Shown here one piece after another: positions 12,571-22,911 of a stretch of DNA of 64,000 nucleotides. This stretch comes from Polytrichum commune (lineage: Eukaryota; Streptophyta; Polytrichopsida; Polytrichales; Polytrichaceae). How positions within the stretch are numbered: position 1 is the first letter of the stretch; each line of letters opens with the position of its first letter. A program made the position numbers and the translations under genes. The DNA is taken from contig OX485804.1 in the NCBI GenBank assembly GCA_950295325.1, forward strand, positions 55,304,001-55,368,000, given 5' to 3'. The notes below the pieces were generated by a model, which had not been told where the DNA came from, searched no databases, and saw only the letters and a program-made list of their open reading frames with translations.

Positions 12571-13230
12571 TTAACACCAAGGATTGTACATTGGAGGGGT
12601 CTGAGTTGTGTGGGTCCATCAAACACAAACTCAACGTGCCACTGGGTGTTCATTGCAACTCTCATCGACCCGACAAAACGAACAATTCCATTCCTCACCC
12701 TAACACTCAAGCAACTCATCGACTCATAGTAGAGTCGTTGAGTTTTGGAGAGCATGACGTGGTTCATACTACATCCATGTTAGAGATAGATTTTATTTTG
12801 AAGTCACTGTGGCACATTTTAAGATTGTCACCCAAAGTAGCCAAACAATGTTGGACACTACTGCATGCCATTACAAGAATTTTGTGCAATGCCAAAGTTG
12901 GGACTAGCAAACATGGCACACATGCTCCAACATACAAAGGGCTCAAGAAGAAATTCCGCTCCACCAACAATGTGGAGTATGAATTCTGGTTTTTCGTGAC
13001 GATATTAAACAATGTGTGAATGGCAGTAGAAAGAAGTATGTGTTGGATTAGCCTATAGTACCCTACACTTGGCCGGTGAAGGTAGATACCAATCTATCGA
13101 GGGAGGAGATGGTGGCGCTTGAGGATGCCGGATTTCAACTGCAGCAAAGGGAGGCACTATCCCTTGTTGTAGGCTTTCATCATGACCTTCTCCATCCCTT
13201 ACTCACATTTCCATGTGCCACCAAACCTGG
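12571..13230 (+). pseudogene. Unidentified protein-coding remnant split by the family-2 element
   Basis: An open frame of 142 codons (12591-13019) continues past a stop into a segment reading WPVKVDTNLSREEMVALED, with balanced amino-acid composition typical of once-coding sequence. The family-2 element interrupts the region immediately upstream. Excising it with one copy of its target repeat rejoins flanking sequence at AGAAGACG, and 12065-12150 may belong to the same protein. I recognise no domain. It may belong to the same lost element as the SWIM finger just downstream. Confidence 0.3.
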
Positions 13231-13332
13231 ACACTTACCCTTATATTCATAATACAATGCGTTGTAATCTAGCAATATTGACGGCAAATCACAAAAACAA
13301 ATAAAAGAGCGTAGGATTCATGGGCAGTTACT

Positions 13333-13665
13333 ATGTGGCAGGAAATCATTGTGACAGTCATTTCATATCCAAGCTTTGGATTGATAATCAACATCATCTA
13401 CAAAGATGATATTACATATTGTGTCACAATTAACAACATCCCACATTGCACATGCTTGAGCTTCACAAATATGTCCTCTCATGCTTTGGGAAAGAAAAGA
13501 AAAAAAGAAAAAAAAGTATACTGTAAACATCTTTATTATATGTTTAGATTTTTGAGCAAGGTGGATTACAAGAGTAACAAGTTCATTCATGCACCTACAT
13601 ATACCTACAATTAGGTCATCCAACTACTTGAACTTGTTGGTGTGGTAGAATGTGAGTAGTATTGC
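13333..13665 (+). pseudogene. SWIM-type zinc-finger remnant
   Basis: The frame 13333-13614 encodes 93 residues with C39-x-C41-x22-C64-x-H66, matching the CxC-(x)n-CxH pattern of SWIM fingers. It continues after a stop with VIQLLELVGVVECE in the same frame. SWIM fingers are found in MULE/FAR1-type transposases and in some plant repeat proteins, where they bind DNA or protein. A Lys-rich insertion (KKRKKEKK) sits between the Cys pair and the CxH. No start-to-stop gene around it is intact, so I treat it as a transposon fossil. Confidence 0.45.
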
Positions 13666-14469
13666 AAATGTTGTTTTAAACCACATTTATAAGAATGTTA
13701 GTAAATGACACATATTGGTTTGGATTGTGAAAATAAAAATCCAATCTAAAGGTATTCTAAATGATCCGTGGTAATAGCCCACCTTCACTCTTGCTTCACT
13801 AAAAATGTTTCCAATTTACAACCAAAAATATACAATTAATGTAGTGCCAAATTTAGATTATGAATCATATACCCATGCACACTTACTAAATTTAGATTCA
13901 TTGTCCATATGTTACCGCTCAATGCTCATGTTTTATTGCTCACTGCTTGCCACTCGATAGCTTACCTTGCAAGTATACATGGCTACAGTTGCCAACTCAA
14001 AACTAAGACATCACTCATACAATTTTCAAAGCACCTTCACCTTCCAACCACAAGCTATATGAATATCCACAAATGAATGACAATCTTCATGAATCACAAA
14101 TGAATTGGATGTTGAGCAATTTCCAGGTTGATCCAACAGTTAGAATTGTCTGTAGAATTGGAAGCGCCCACAAAATACCTTATTCGGAAGGGTCAGAAGT
14201 GACATTAGAATCATGCACAACACCAACCCGTTCAGAAAGTGGACTTGGCCTAAGAATAAGAAGACGCCTCATCTGGCTCAAAGCTAACGAATTGCTCCTA
14301 TGAAGTTGGGCTATATGATACTTCAGATCGATCTGGAGGGGAAAAAAATGTGTCATTCTTCATTCAATGTGCAATGCTTTACGCCATAATTCCCCACCGT
14401 ACAGTCTTTATCCAGGAGAGTGCCCTTTTGGGGTCATGCATTCTGCTGGGATTTGAGGGCACTCCCCCA

Positions 14470-15454
14470 TACAAAGTGCAGCCGCTCATTACATTTGGAG
14501 TACTGGACAAGAATGAAAACTGTCGTCCACAGCTGTTATACTAATTGAAGCTGCTGCCAGGCAATTCCACGGCCTATGCATCGTACATTTTCAGCGACTC
14601 CTTCACACCTAGCCGAGTACTTAACTGTTGTATAGGATTTCTGCTTGTGTGGCAAGTACTGTCTACATCAGATTTCTACCTAGATTCGTCAACAATGGGA
14701 GACATGGCCAGTGCGCACGTCACAGTATCTAAAATGCACTACAAAATTGCTGTCACTCTCTTATGTACTACTTAGGCAGTCCTATGTTCCTTGGTACTGA
14801 GTTGCACAGGGGTTATATCCTTCGTTTGCGTTTTCCTTTCCTTTCTAGTACCAAATGACCATGCTCAATCATGGATCTCGAAGCTGACGCTGTTAGGACT
14901 AAGTGAGGATTGCTAAGCAGTAGCACTTGGTTAACTCTCAAGCAGCTGGTTGAATCTCGAACAGCTTAGAATGAAGTACTCAATTCCTTGGACATTTTGT
15001 CCTAAGGACTTGGACATCAGCCCCATCATCTTAGTAATAGAAGCAGAGTATAATACACTCTCCACCTGTAGGTTTAGTTCGCAATCGATTTCTGACACCC
15101 TACTGGGTATGTATCTCATCCACTGGCTTTGAGTAAAGTTGAGTTGTTACAGCATACCTCTGTCTCTTGTACTCGGCTCTGAGTTCTTGTACTACATTTC
15201 AATATTAGCGACTATATCTTTCACCCTGTAGCATAATTCACAACGAGTAAGAAATCTCATCTGTTTCATTTGAGGAGGAAATAGAACACCAGTACGAGAA
15301 ACTGATGAAGGCACAAAACCCAGTGTTGATTGATCATTCGAACACAACACTGGGGGCGTAGGTGTCCGCGGGACACTTTATTGCATAACTATGATACAGT
15401 ATTGGTTCAAGATCTGCAAAATAGAAGAATTAAATAACAAGGGCGGGAAGAGTG
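14470..15454 (-). repeat. 3' flank of sucrose-transporter copy A, homologous to the flank of copy B
   Basis: Sequence beyond the stop codon is also duplicated. Shared words include TTCAAGATCTGCAAAA, CTGTAGCATAAT, CATTTGGAGTACTGGACA and CCACAGCTGTTATAC, found in the same order at 22520-22911. Copy A carries about 575 bp (roughly 14640-15215) with no counterpart in copy B, either an insertion in A or a deletion in B. No separate gene is recognised. Confidence 0.7.
15377..15382 (-). terminator. Poly(A) signal of sucrose-transporter copy A
   Basis: The + strand reads TTTATT, a canonical AATAAA on the gene strand, about 75 bp past the stop codon. The equivalent signal lies at the same place in copy B. 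Confidence 0.6.
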
Positions 15455-17290
15455 TCAATGTGGGCCATGTATAATGACTCCACGTTGATACCCATGCCTT
15501 GAAAGCCTTGGCAACTTCCATACTGCAATAGTTCCACCAGCAAGGGCGCACAAAGAAGCCAATCCAAATGCAGGCTCATTTCCACCTCCAAACAATGCAT
15601 CCCACGGTCCAGCTCCAAGTGCCACTATAGTCTGAGGGATCACCACAGCAAGGTTCAGAATTCCCATAGCTAAACCATGCCCACCACCAGAATCTGCAGT
15701 CAGCTCTGCAGTCAATGAATATGGAACGCTGTACGTTATAGCCAGAGGAAACCCGAGGACCGTGAACAGCACCACAGCAGCTACTCTGCTCCACTGGTGT
15801 TGCTTGGGGCCATCCGGAGTAACCACAGTTCTTGTGATGAGTCCAGTGCATGCCATTGCCACAAACACAATGAAGTTTCCGAGCGCCCACAAGTTCTTGG
15901 ATCCAATCCTCTGGCACAAAGTATCAATGAACAGAGAGGTAATTCCCAAAACTACCGAGTTGAGGAGCAGGCCAAAAGATCCCTCGCCAACACCACGGAG
16001 GTACGCTACGACCTGGGTAGAATTGCCTTTTGGGTCTCCTTCATAAACCTCACGCCCCATCCAGTCTGTGTCAAAAAGGAAGAAGGGAAACCAGGACAAC
16101 CAGCAGAGGGCCATCACTACAAGCACAATTTTCATGGATCCATTTAGCTTCCGTACTCCGAGTAGTAAATTCACCATAACAGCCCCTACACCTGTACCAA
16201 TACCATCCTCAGGTGAAGACAATTTCCTGTAAGAACGATGGCTTGCGTTGTCCTCTGCTACATCATGGGCTCCATCGTCAATCTCTTGATGCAGATCAAT
16301 TACAGACACCATGGTCATCAACAAAGGAGCCACATCCTCTTGTTGCTTGCCCTCGGGTTTAACACCACCTGTACTCCTCTTCCTATCTACCAATTGTTGC
16401 TCCTTTCTTATAACTACCACCAATGGTATTTCGCGAGCTGCAACCATTGTCGCTGTTGTACAGATGGCCAAGAACAAAATGGCTAGAAGGAAGGCAGCCT
16501 TTAGGTTGGCGCAAGCAACACAGCAAGCTCTACTGGTGAGACCCGGTAATACTCTATACAAGTTCCCATACGAACCTGTAGAAAACCCAAGGATGTTGCC
16601 CAAAGCCATCCAAAGGCAAAAAATGGCATTTGCCGCATCTCTCTGCTCTGAACCTGATAGATCTGCTAACAATGCTCGGGCTGGACCTTGCACCGTGTTG
16701 TTTGCAAAGTCCAGCAGCCAAAACCCTATAATAAATACAAATGCAGCTCGAGGCCGTACGCCCTTGAATGCTAGGCAATCTTCATGCGAGTCACCCAGCA
16801 TGTACCCTATGTCTGACGAATATCCAATGATTATCACCGAAATAGAAATCATGAGAACACCAACACCTATGAAAGGCCGTCTCCTACCCCACTTCGAAGT
16901 GCATCGATCGCTCCAAATGCCGATGCATGGCTGCACAATCAGGCCGGTAATAGGGCCGCACAACCAAATAAATGACGAAAATGCATGCTCGATACCAAGC
17001 ATCTGAATGTAGGGTGTGAGTAGCGAGAGCTGTAGCGCCCAGCCAAACTGCACTCCCGCAGCTACCATAGACGAGAGAGCCAACCTCGACAACCCTAATT
17101 GTCCTGCAGGCTCTTCTTTGGCACTCCACAGTGGCTCGTTCCACTTATTAATCCCATCGTGCTCAACACCAGACGTCCTCTGCTTCGCACTGTCCGATTT
17201 CCCTTCCTCTTCCTCGGTAGCTACTAATGCTGCTGGCCCCTTTTGTGAGGTGGGGAGCTCCCAGCACTGTCTCACGCTGCGAGCTCGCAT
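15455..17290 (-). CDS. SUT: Sucrose transporter, SUC3/SUT2-like, copy A (611 aa, intronless)
   Basis: This is a proton-coupled sucrose carrier of the GPH/major-facilitator superfamily, expected in the plasma membrane or another endomembrane. An acidic, non-conserved N terminus (about 1-65) is followed by the signature GVQFGWALQLSLLTPYIQ (79-96). H102 is at the position of the conserved sucrose-carrier His, and D128 with GRRRP (135-139) forms the MFS loop-2/3 motif. Twelve membrane segments are split 6+6 by a long central loop near 290-380, the long loop being typical of the SUC3/SUT2 clade. The start is the first ATG of the frame. The first 12 residues (with MRARSVRQ) do not match copy B, so the true start is uncertain. 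All 12 segments lie in one uninterrupted frame, unlike the multi-exon homologues of flowering plants. Family call is strong; clade call is likely. Confidence 0.93.
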   Translation of the reverse strand: MRARSVRQCWELPTSQKGPAALVATEEEEGKSDSAKQRTSGVEHDGINKWNEPLWSAKEEPAGQLGLSRLALSSMVAAGVQFGWALQLSLLTPYIQMLGIEHAFSSFIWLCGPITGLIVQPCIGIWSDRCTSKWGRRRPFIGVGVLMISISVIIIGYSSDIGYMLGDSHEDCLAFKGVRPRAAFVFIIGFWLLDFANNTVQGPARALLADLSGSEQRDAANAIFCLWMALGNILGFSTGSYGNLYRVLPGLTSRACCVACANLKAAFLLAILFLAICTTATMVAAREIPLVVVIRKEQQLVDRKRSTGGVKPEGKQQEDVAPLLMTMVSVIDLHQEIDDGAHDVAEDNASHRSYRKLSSPEDGIGTGVGAVMVNLLLGVRKLNGSMKIVLVVMALCWLSWFPFFLFDTDWMGREVYEGDPKGNSTQVVAYLRGVGEGSFGLLLNSVVLGITSLFIDTLCQRIGSKNLWALGNFIVFVAMACTGLITRTVVTPDGPKQHQWSRVAAVVLFTVLGFPLAITYSVPYSLTAELTADSGGGHGLAMGILNLAVVIPQTIVALGAGPWDALFGGGNEPAFGLASLCALAGGTIAVWKLPRLSRHGYQRGVIIHGPH

Positions 17291-17994
17291 TGAGAATGTT
17301 GTTGTTGCATTGCCGCTGCGGCTTCAAAGTTGAAGGAGAAGAAGAAGATGGGAGCATCAAGTAGCTGCTGCGTGTTCTGCCCCCGTTCTGCCTCCCGGAG
17401 ATGGAGACTCCAATACCTCGTGACGCGGATTGATATCAGGCGACCTTCCAGGGATCCCATGGATTTCGCTTGAAAAGTACGGAGATGCGGGAATATTGCG
17501 TGTATGGGGAGGGGATGATTCAAAATGGGAGGATTGAAATGTCGCTCATAAGCTTAGTCAGGTAACACTTGGAGTTCGAATAAACTCTATTGAAACTGGT
17601 CATCGAAATGGGCGAGAGTGGAAGACACTCTTATCCACATGGTGCTGAACTACTACGATAATTCCAGCTGAAGGGCCTCCCACACTGACTAAAGGAAAAG
17701 AACTTCTATTATTAATGCAATTGTAGAGATCGATGTATGAAGCCGATTGAAGCCGATTGATGACGTGAAGGAGACCACAAGTGGCGTGGAGACCGAATAT
17801 TGTAGAGATACAATTTAAAATGGTCTTCAGTGGGGCTGGATGTTCGATCCATGGTCCACCGCCTCGGGGCCGCCTCGCACAAATCGGAACCCCTTTGAGG
17901 AGACGGTTTACTTTTGCTGAAACGAATGCCAGTGGCAATGCCTTTGACTTGCAGTGCGACCTCCCTAGACTCTTGATCAATGATGATCTGGAGG

Positions 17995-18535
17995 AGGTGT
18001 CCGGGGAGATTTTGGGCACAATTGATCGAGATCCAAGTATATCCAAGTCCAACCGGTCAAAGTGCATTTTTGACAAAGGTTTTGCAAGTTTTTGACATTT
18101 GACATGCAAAAAACTTGCACCTAAAAAAAATGCACATTGATTGACACGCACAATTTAGAATTTGACATGTAGTGTGACTCCTGAAAAGAAAAACCACACG
18201 TCGATTGACACATTAGAAATTGAAATGACACATACTACTAGGCATGTGACATTGAGGTAACATTTTAGAAGAAAACGTAGATGTCAACTGATAATCATTT
18301 TTGTTTTTGAAAACATCACTTGGCACTTTGGATATGAAGTTGAACGTTAAACAAAATTTGTCAAACACACACACTGCAAATGGTTACATTTTATATGTTT
18401 TGGTTATCCTTTATTATTTCTAAAAGTAAACTTTGTATATTCCTCTAAAATGATCGGCCATTTTTCCTTAAGTCTTGAAGTTGAACTGGTCATTTTTCAA
18501 CCTCGAACGGACCCATCTGTAGCTAGCGGTTGGAT
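17995..18535 (+). repeat. Long diverged relative of hAT-type family 1
   Basis: The left part (GTCCGGGGAGATTTTGGGCA, then AAGTCCAACCGGTC) and right part (TTCCTCTAAAATGATCGGCC, then AGTCTTGAAGTTGAACTGGT) match the 226-bp element at 6150-6375. Here they are separated by about 300 extra bp that include a hairpin around GCAAGTTTTTGACA. It may be a longer parent form or a copy with an insertion. Target duplications are not clear. Confidence 0.5.
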
Positions 18536-18549
18536 TTCACCGTAGTGCA

Positions 18550-18838
18550 GGACTTAGGCTCCAATCACACCAAACTTTCCATCTAGTTCCAGCCATGAGA
18601 TTGTTTGGGATTATGTCGAGAAATAGATGTTGGCCTGTCAGTTTTCACATTATTACGGTCAAAGATGCCGATGGATGGTGCTAGAAGTGGCTGGTGTGAT
18701 CAACCCCTCATGCCCCAATCACACCAATGTTTTCATATGGTTTCAGCCGTGAAATTGTTGGCGATTATGTTGAGAAATAGATGCCAGCCCACCACTTTTC
18801 ACACTATTCCAGCTAGAGATGCCAACGGATCAATGTGA
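18550..18838 (+). repeat. Two-unit tandem duplication, period about 162 bp
   Basis: The words CCAATCACACCAA, ATTATGTCGAGAAATAGATG and AGATGCCGATGGAT recur in the same order 162-165 bp later with scattered changes. Function unknown. It lies between the sucrose-transporter pair. Confidence 0.6.
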
Positions 18839-19639
18839 TGAGCCCTCATATTGAAATTGCTTCAAGCATTTAGACTCGGATATCCGTTCTTTCTCCATGA
18901 TTGGTGCTGCCGGTCAAAGCCCTGGAGCATGCAGGGCTCATCGTCAACTGGGCATTGACTACAGGAGCTCACGGTGAGCAGAATCTGATCCCGCCGAGCT
19001 GCTAAAGGTCAGTGATTCGGTGAACAGACATCCACCTTCCTCCGAAGCTTCACGATTCTACAGAAACAAGGTCTCATGCACACCCAAATTCCTCCACGGA
19101 ACACATCGTAGAAAATCCACCACCTCATAATAATTGCCGCAGCTGCTTCTGAAGAGCTTCATGAAGGGATCTTGAAATCCAGCTAAAGAGAATCCCCGGG
19201 GAACTATAGGACCATTATGTTACGCACAATATTGAGCAAACTTTCATAATAACATTATTCAAAGCATCGATTATGTTTAGTTTCTGTTTTTAAGTTGCTT
19301 CTTTATTCCTTCCCCGAAGTCATCCCCGAAACCAGCTAGATCATCAACTTATCTCTTGGACAGCAAGTAGACCTTGAGATTGTGTCAGGCTTGCTTAGTT
19401 GGTTTGAGATTTAGACTGAGACTAACGTAGATTAGTCACTGTCTTTTATATTCCTGTGCTTATCGAACAATATCACACTACTAAGTACTGTTTTGTTACC
19501 GCTTCGGCTTAGACAAATTGATTAATCAAAGCACAGAATTGAAAGGGGTCACAGCAAGAGGATGAGTAGGTTTGAGGGAAGGTCAATCTACTTTGGACTA
19601 TGCATGCTTACATTACGCACTTTAATAGATTAAGAAATA

Positions 19640-20165
19640 AATCATGATCGATGTCTTTATTCTTGTTTTATTGAACTTCAAAAAGCATTTGACACAGTTC
19701 CATGTGACAAACTTTGGGAGTGCCTCCAATGTTTAGGTGTTCCCCTTCATTTAGAACAAGATGTGAAAGCCATGTCTATCACAATTTGTGTAAAAGTACA
19801 ACTTAATAGTGACACACATGATGAAGTCATATTGTCTGTGCATTGGTGTTAAACAAGGATAACCCCTTTTTCCCACACTATCTGGATAGTACATTGATGA
19901 CCTTGAGATAGATTTGTACAAGATTGAAGAGAATTTTTTGTATTTATACAACATAGCGGTTGCTATTCTCCTTTATGTTGATGATGTTGTCTTGTTTTCC
20001 AAATCATGAGTAGGCTTAGTACAAACTTGACTCCTCGACAAGCTATATAAGTTATGCATTTCTTACAGCCTTGATGTTGATTTATATAAGACCAAGTTTA
20101 TGATCTATGGTTGGAACAAAAGAAAACACAACCAAGAGGGAATTTACCTAAGTAAGAATCACATG
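19640..20165 (+). pseudogene. Non-LTR (LINE-type) reverse transcriptase fragment
   Basis: Translation in shifting frames gives ELQKAFDTVPCDKLWECL, the conserved first part of the LINE fingers/palm. About 90 codons later comes YVDDVVLFS, the catalytic box (normally YADD in this class), and then SLDVDLYKTKFMIYGW, the usual segment after the palm. Several stops and frameshifts show it is dead. The order and spacing fit a LINE rather than an LTR element or virus-derived sequence. Confidence 0.7.
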
Positions 20166-20420
20166 AGCTAACTCATGAATATAGGGGCATGGCCACACAT
20201 AGTGGGTCTGGCATTGTTAGTATCACAAACCGGCAATGTTCCAAGTGGAACAATGCTCTCCGATCAAGTTTCCTCCTCTGTCCCGTAGCGCTCACCATCT
20301 CAAGTATGGCATTATGCCTTCATTTAGACAAGTCCACGACGACGAAAGACCATAACAAAGCAGCCCTCGCAACATGGTGAACGCTACACTCAATATCCTA
20401 CACAAGTTGTTCAGTCTGCC

Positions 20421-20846
20421 ATGAGTTGTAGCAAGCTCCTCGTGTACAATATCTACGTAGCTTCGGCTGGCAGGCATGCCCACATGGGCAATTCAGAGGA
20501 CTTCGGAGAGCCTGCAGCTGCGTGTCTTTCCTGTCAACCAAGTTCTGTAATCTCCCAGACTTGCTGTTCTCGATATGCAAAGAAAATCATCCAGAAAGCA
20601 AAGAAATCAGGTGGACGTGGAAAGAGCACGATGATGGAGTGAGCACAAGAAACCCTATTATGGCATCATCCTCAGAACACCCTCGTGATCCCAGCTGAGT
20701 TGACATACTTGGGCAGCAAGAGCCCAGATGGATCAGCCTACTTTCAGAATCTGGACAGTGACGATGAGAATGAGATTGCAGGAAGTGACGATGCAGATGG
20801 AGCCAAGACGCCAGAAGAAAGTAAAGAAGGCGCTGCTCAACATTAG
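20421..20846 (+). pseudogene. Unidentified coding-like segment, possibly frameshifted
   Basis: A 73-codon frame ends at 20642 with a basic stretch containing KKIIQKAKKSGGRGKS. It is followed in another frame by 67 codons (20644-20846) that include VIPAELTYLGSKSPDG, then an acidic stretch LDSDDENEIAGSDDADG, and end at TAG. The compositional switch from basic to acidic and the absence of stops look like real former coding sequence joined by a frameshift or a missed intron. I do not recognise a family. Confidence 0.25.
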
Positions 20847-21221
20847 AGAATGAACAGCTCAGAAGCAAGAAACAATCACTAGTGGTATCACAGAGGGAGA
20901 TATTGAAATTGGCAAGCCTTGTCAAGACCAGTTTCGGAGTATTTTGTGGTTCGTGTGAACAGAGCAGGTGTAAGGTTCCCGGTTCACCCGCTGCGTGAGA
21001 TTCAAGTGTCCCGGGCATTCTGACAGAAAGTTATCACCCATTTAGCTCACATCAATTCCACCAAATCAAACATCTTGCCGAACAAAAGACTACAACAACT
21101 TTAGGGGTGTTTCTCCAGAAATGCCTGTGGAGTCGTTGGGCATTTGTGACAACAAAGCCATATAAGCTAAGAAGGCTGTAGGCTGCCAGACTTCGCATCC
21201 TGCATTGTGCTGTCACTTGAT

Positions 21222-21224
<3 letters not shown>

Positions 21225-21254
<30 letters not shown>
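21225..21254. repeat. CT dinucleotide microsatellite
   Basis: About 15 uninterrupted CT units. Confidence 0.9.
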
Positions 21255-21258
<4 letters not shown>

Positions 21259-21744
21259 TCCGCATTTTGATTTATAAGTTCACTATAGAAAAGATCGCCA
21301 GTATTATGAGCAATTCAGTGTCACCAGGTTGCGCTGCAACGAATTTCATGATTGTGGAGACTCGACGTGCTTTGCTCTCAGCTCTCTTGTAATTATTCAC
21401 ACCTTCTTCTCCAAACCTGCAATACATGCCTCGTATATATGTCTTCTACTGCATCCTCAAGAAATTCACAACCTTCAGGAAGTGAATATCAGTCACAGGT
21501 TATACATGTTGTGCAATTGATGTGCTAATTATCTTTGATGCTCCTGGTCCAAGGCATTTCGTAATTTTGTCAGTAGCTTTCATGTGTTAGTGTATGCTTG
21601 AGCAGACCCAGGGAAGGAGAAAAACACAATTAGAACAAAAGTGGGGAAATTAACCAGAGTAAAGCTTGACATGGAGAATTCAAAATATGAGCATGTGAGA
21701 TTTTGACTATTCTACATGGAGTCCACAAACAACAAGCATCTGCA

Positions 21745-22480
21745 GAATTGGAAGGGCAGGTCCATGTCCACCCTGGAACCTCCACGTGTGGCCAGGTCCT
21801 AAATACCTTGGAGTTGATTTTTACTCACATGGCTACTTTGAGCCATCAAGTACAAGGCAACGTAAAGCATCTATGAAAGCTTTGATGGGTCACCTTGAGA
21901 AAAGAAGCAATACCTAGTTGAAGTCGCATGTTAGAAACTCAAATGTCATCTATTCGAGATTTTGGTGCTTCCAACTATTACACATGTGCAAAGATTTGGG
22001 GGGGGGGGGGGGGGAGGGGTGTTTGGAAAAACCTCATTGGAAGGTTTTTGACTCAAGATACATATGATAACTCATGCCGAAGTGCACTCTTTGATTGTCC
22101 TACCATACATTGTCGGCTAAATTTGGAGAACATCCCATGGAATCATATGCACACAAGGTAGCCAAAGGTTACCAACAACACATTTTCCACCTACCCTCCA
22201 CTTGGTTAGTCAATCAAGCAACCTCACTCTCAACACTTAGCTTAAAGAAGGATTTGACACTCGACACAAAATGACTACCATTTGGAAGGCATCATGGAGT
22301 CTACCACAATGAGAATTCCACAACATCCCAACACCACCAAAAAAACACAATGGATGCTCTCAAGCAAGCTTTTTCTACAAGAAACTAGACTACCTTCACC
22401 TCCACATCATTCTCAACTGTGAATGTGAATCATACTTGGAAGCAACCATTTCCACCAACCCCACTTCTTTCATCCATTGT
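21745..22480 (+). pseudogene. C-terminal part of the LINE, disrupted
   Basis: Translation gives PWPGPKYLGVDFYSHGYF and then a Lys/Arg-rich helix, the region just after the reverse-transcriptase domain in LINE ORF2. It continues in other frames with HLPPTWLVNQATSLSTHLA-like sequence. A long G run (about 21999-22016), stops and frameshifts break it. It is probably the other half of the element at 19640-20165, split by about 1.5 kb of unrelated DNA. Confidence 0.5.
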
Positions 22481-22519
22481 TGCTTCCTTGAGAGCTCAGT
22501 CCAGTTCCATTTCCTTCCA

Positions 22520-22911
22520 TGGTGCACCACTCATTACATTTGGAGTACTGGACATGGATGAAACCTACCATCCACAACTGTTATACCCAATTGAAGCTGC
22601 CAAGTAGTTACACGCCCTGTATATGTACATTTTCATTGAATCCTCCAAACCTAGCTGATATCATAATGACTTTCTCATTCATTCTGTAGCATAATGCACG
22701 AGTGACAATTCTCTTCTGTTTCATTTGAGACACTAAGAATATATACAAAAACACAAGTACAAATAATTGGTGAAGCCACACAACCAGTGTTGACTAATTT
22801 CAACACAAACACTGGGGCTGGTGTGCACGAGACTTTATTGTATAAGAATGGTACAGTAGTGCTTCAAGATCTGCAAAAGAGAAATATTAATTGGCAAGGG
22901 TGGTAAGAGTG
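22520..22911 (-). repeat. 3' flank of sucrose-transporter copy B, homologous to the flank of copy A
   Basis: It shares ordered words with 14470-15454 and directly abuts the LINE remnant, so the boundary near 22500-22525 is a candidate breakpoint of the tandem duplication. The poly(A) signal lies within it. Confidence 0.65.
22834..22839 (-). terminator. Poly(A) signal of sucrose-transporter copy B
   Basis: TTTATT on the + strand is AATAAA on the gene strand, about 75 bp beyond the stop codon and in the same context as in copy A. Confidence 0.6.

Larger units (their letters stand above)
20180..21740. other. GC-richer insert between two LINE pieces
   Basis: This stretch interrupts the LINE. 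It contains a CT microsatellite (21225-21254) and a coding-like frame at 20644-20846, but no recognised gene. Base composition is visibly less AT-rich than the surrounding repeats. Confidence 0.35.

Noticed and set aside
15762-17333. Open frames on the + strand across sucrose-transporter copy A (and the matching set at 23219-24799)
   Set aside because: They are antisense shadows of a strongly supported membrane protein, appear at the same place in both copies only because the copies are near-identical, and carry no recognisable domain.
18550-18838. CRISPR-like array
   Set aside because: Only two units of about 162 bp with no short repeat-spacer pattern, in a eukaryotic genome.
19640-20165. 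Reverse transcriptase of an LTR retrotransposon or pararetrovirus
   Set aside because: The FDTV-type block, YVDD box spacing and following KTKFM segment fit a non-LTR LINE. No LTRs, integrase, protease or movement-protein signature was seen.
20587-21018. A 143-codon minus-strand frame rich in Ser, Leu and His
   Set aside because: The opposite strand reads as a better protein-like segment (acidic SDDENE stretch). The minus frame looks like its complement.
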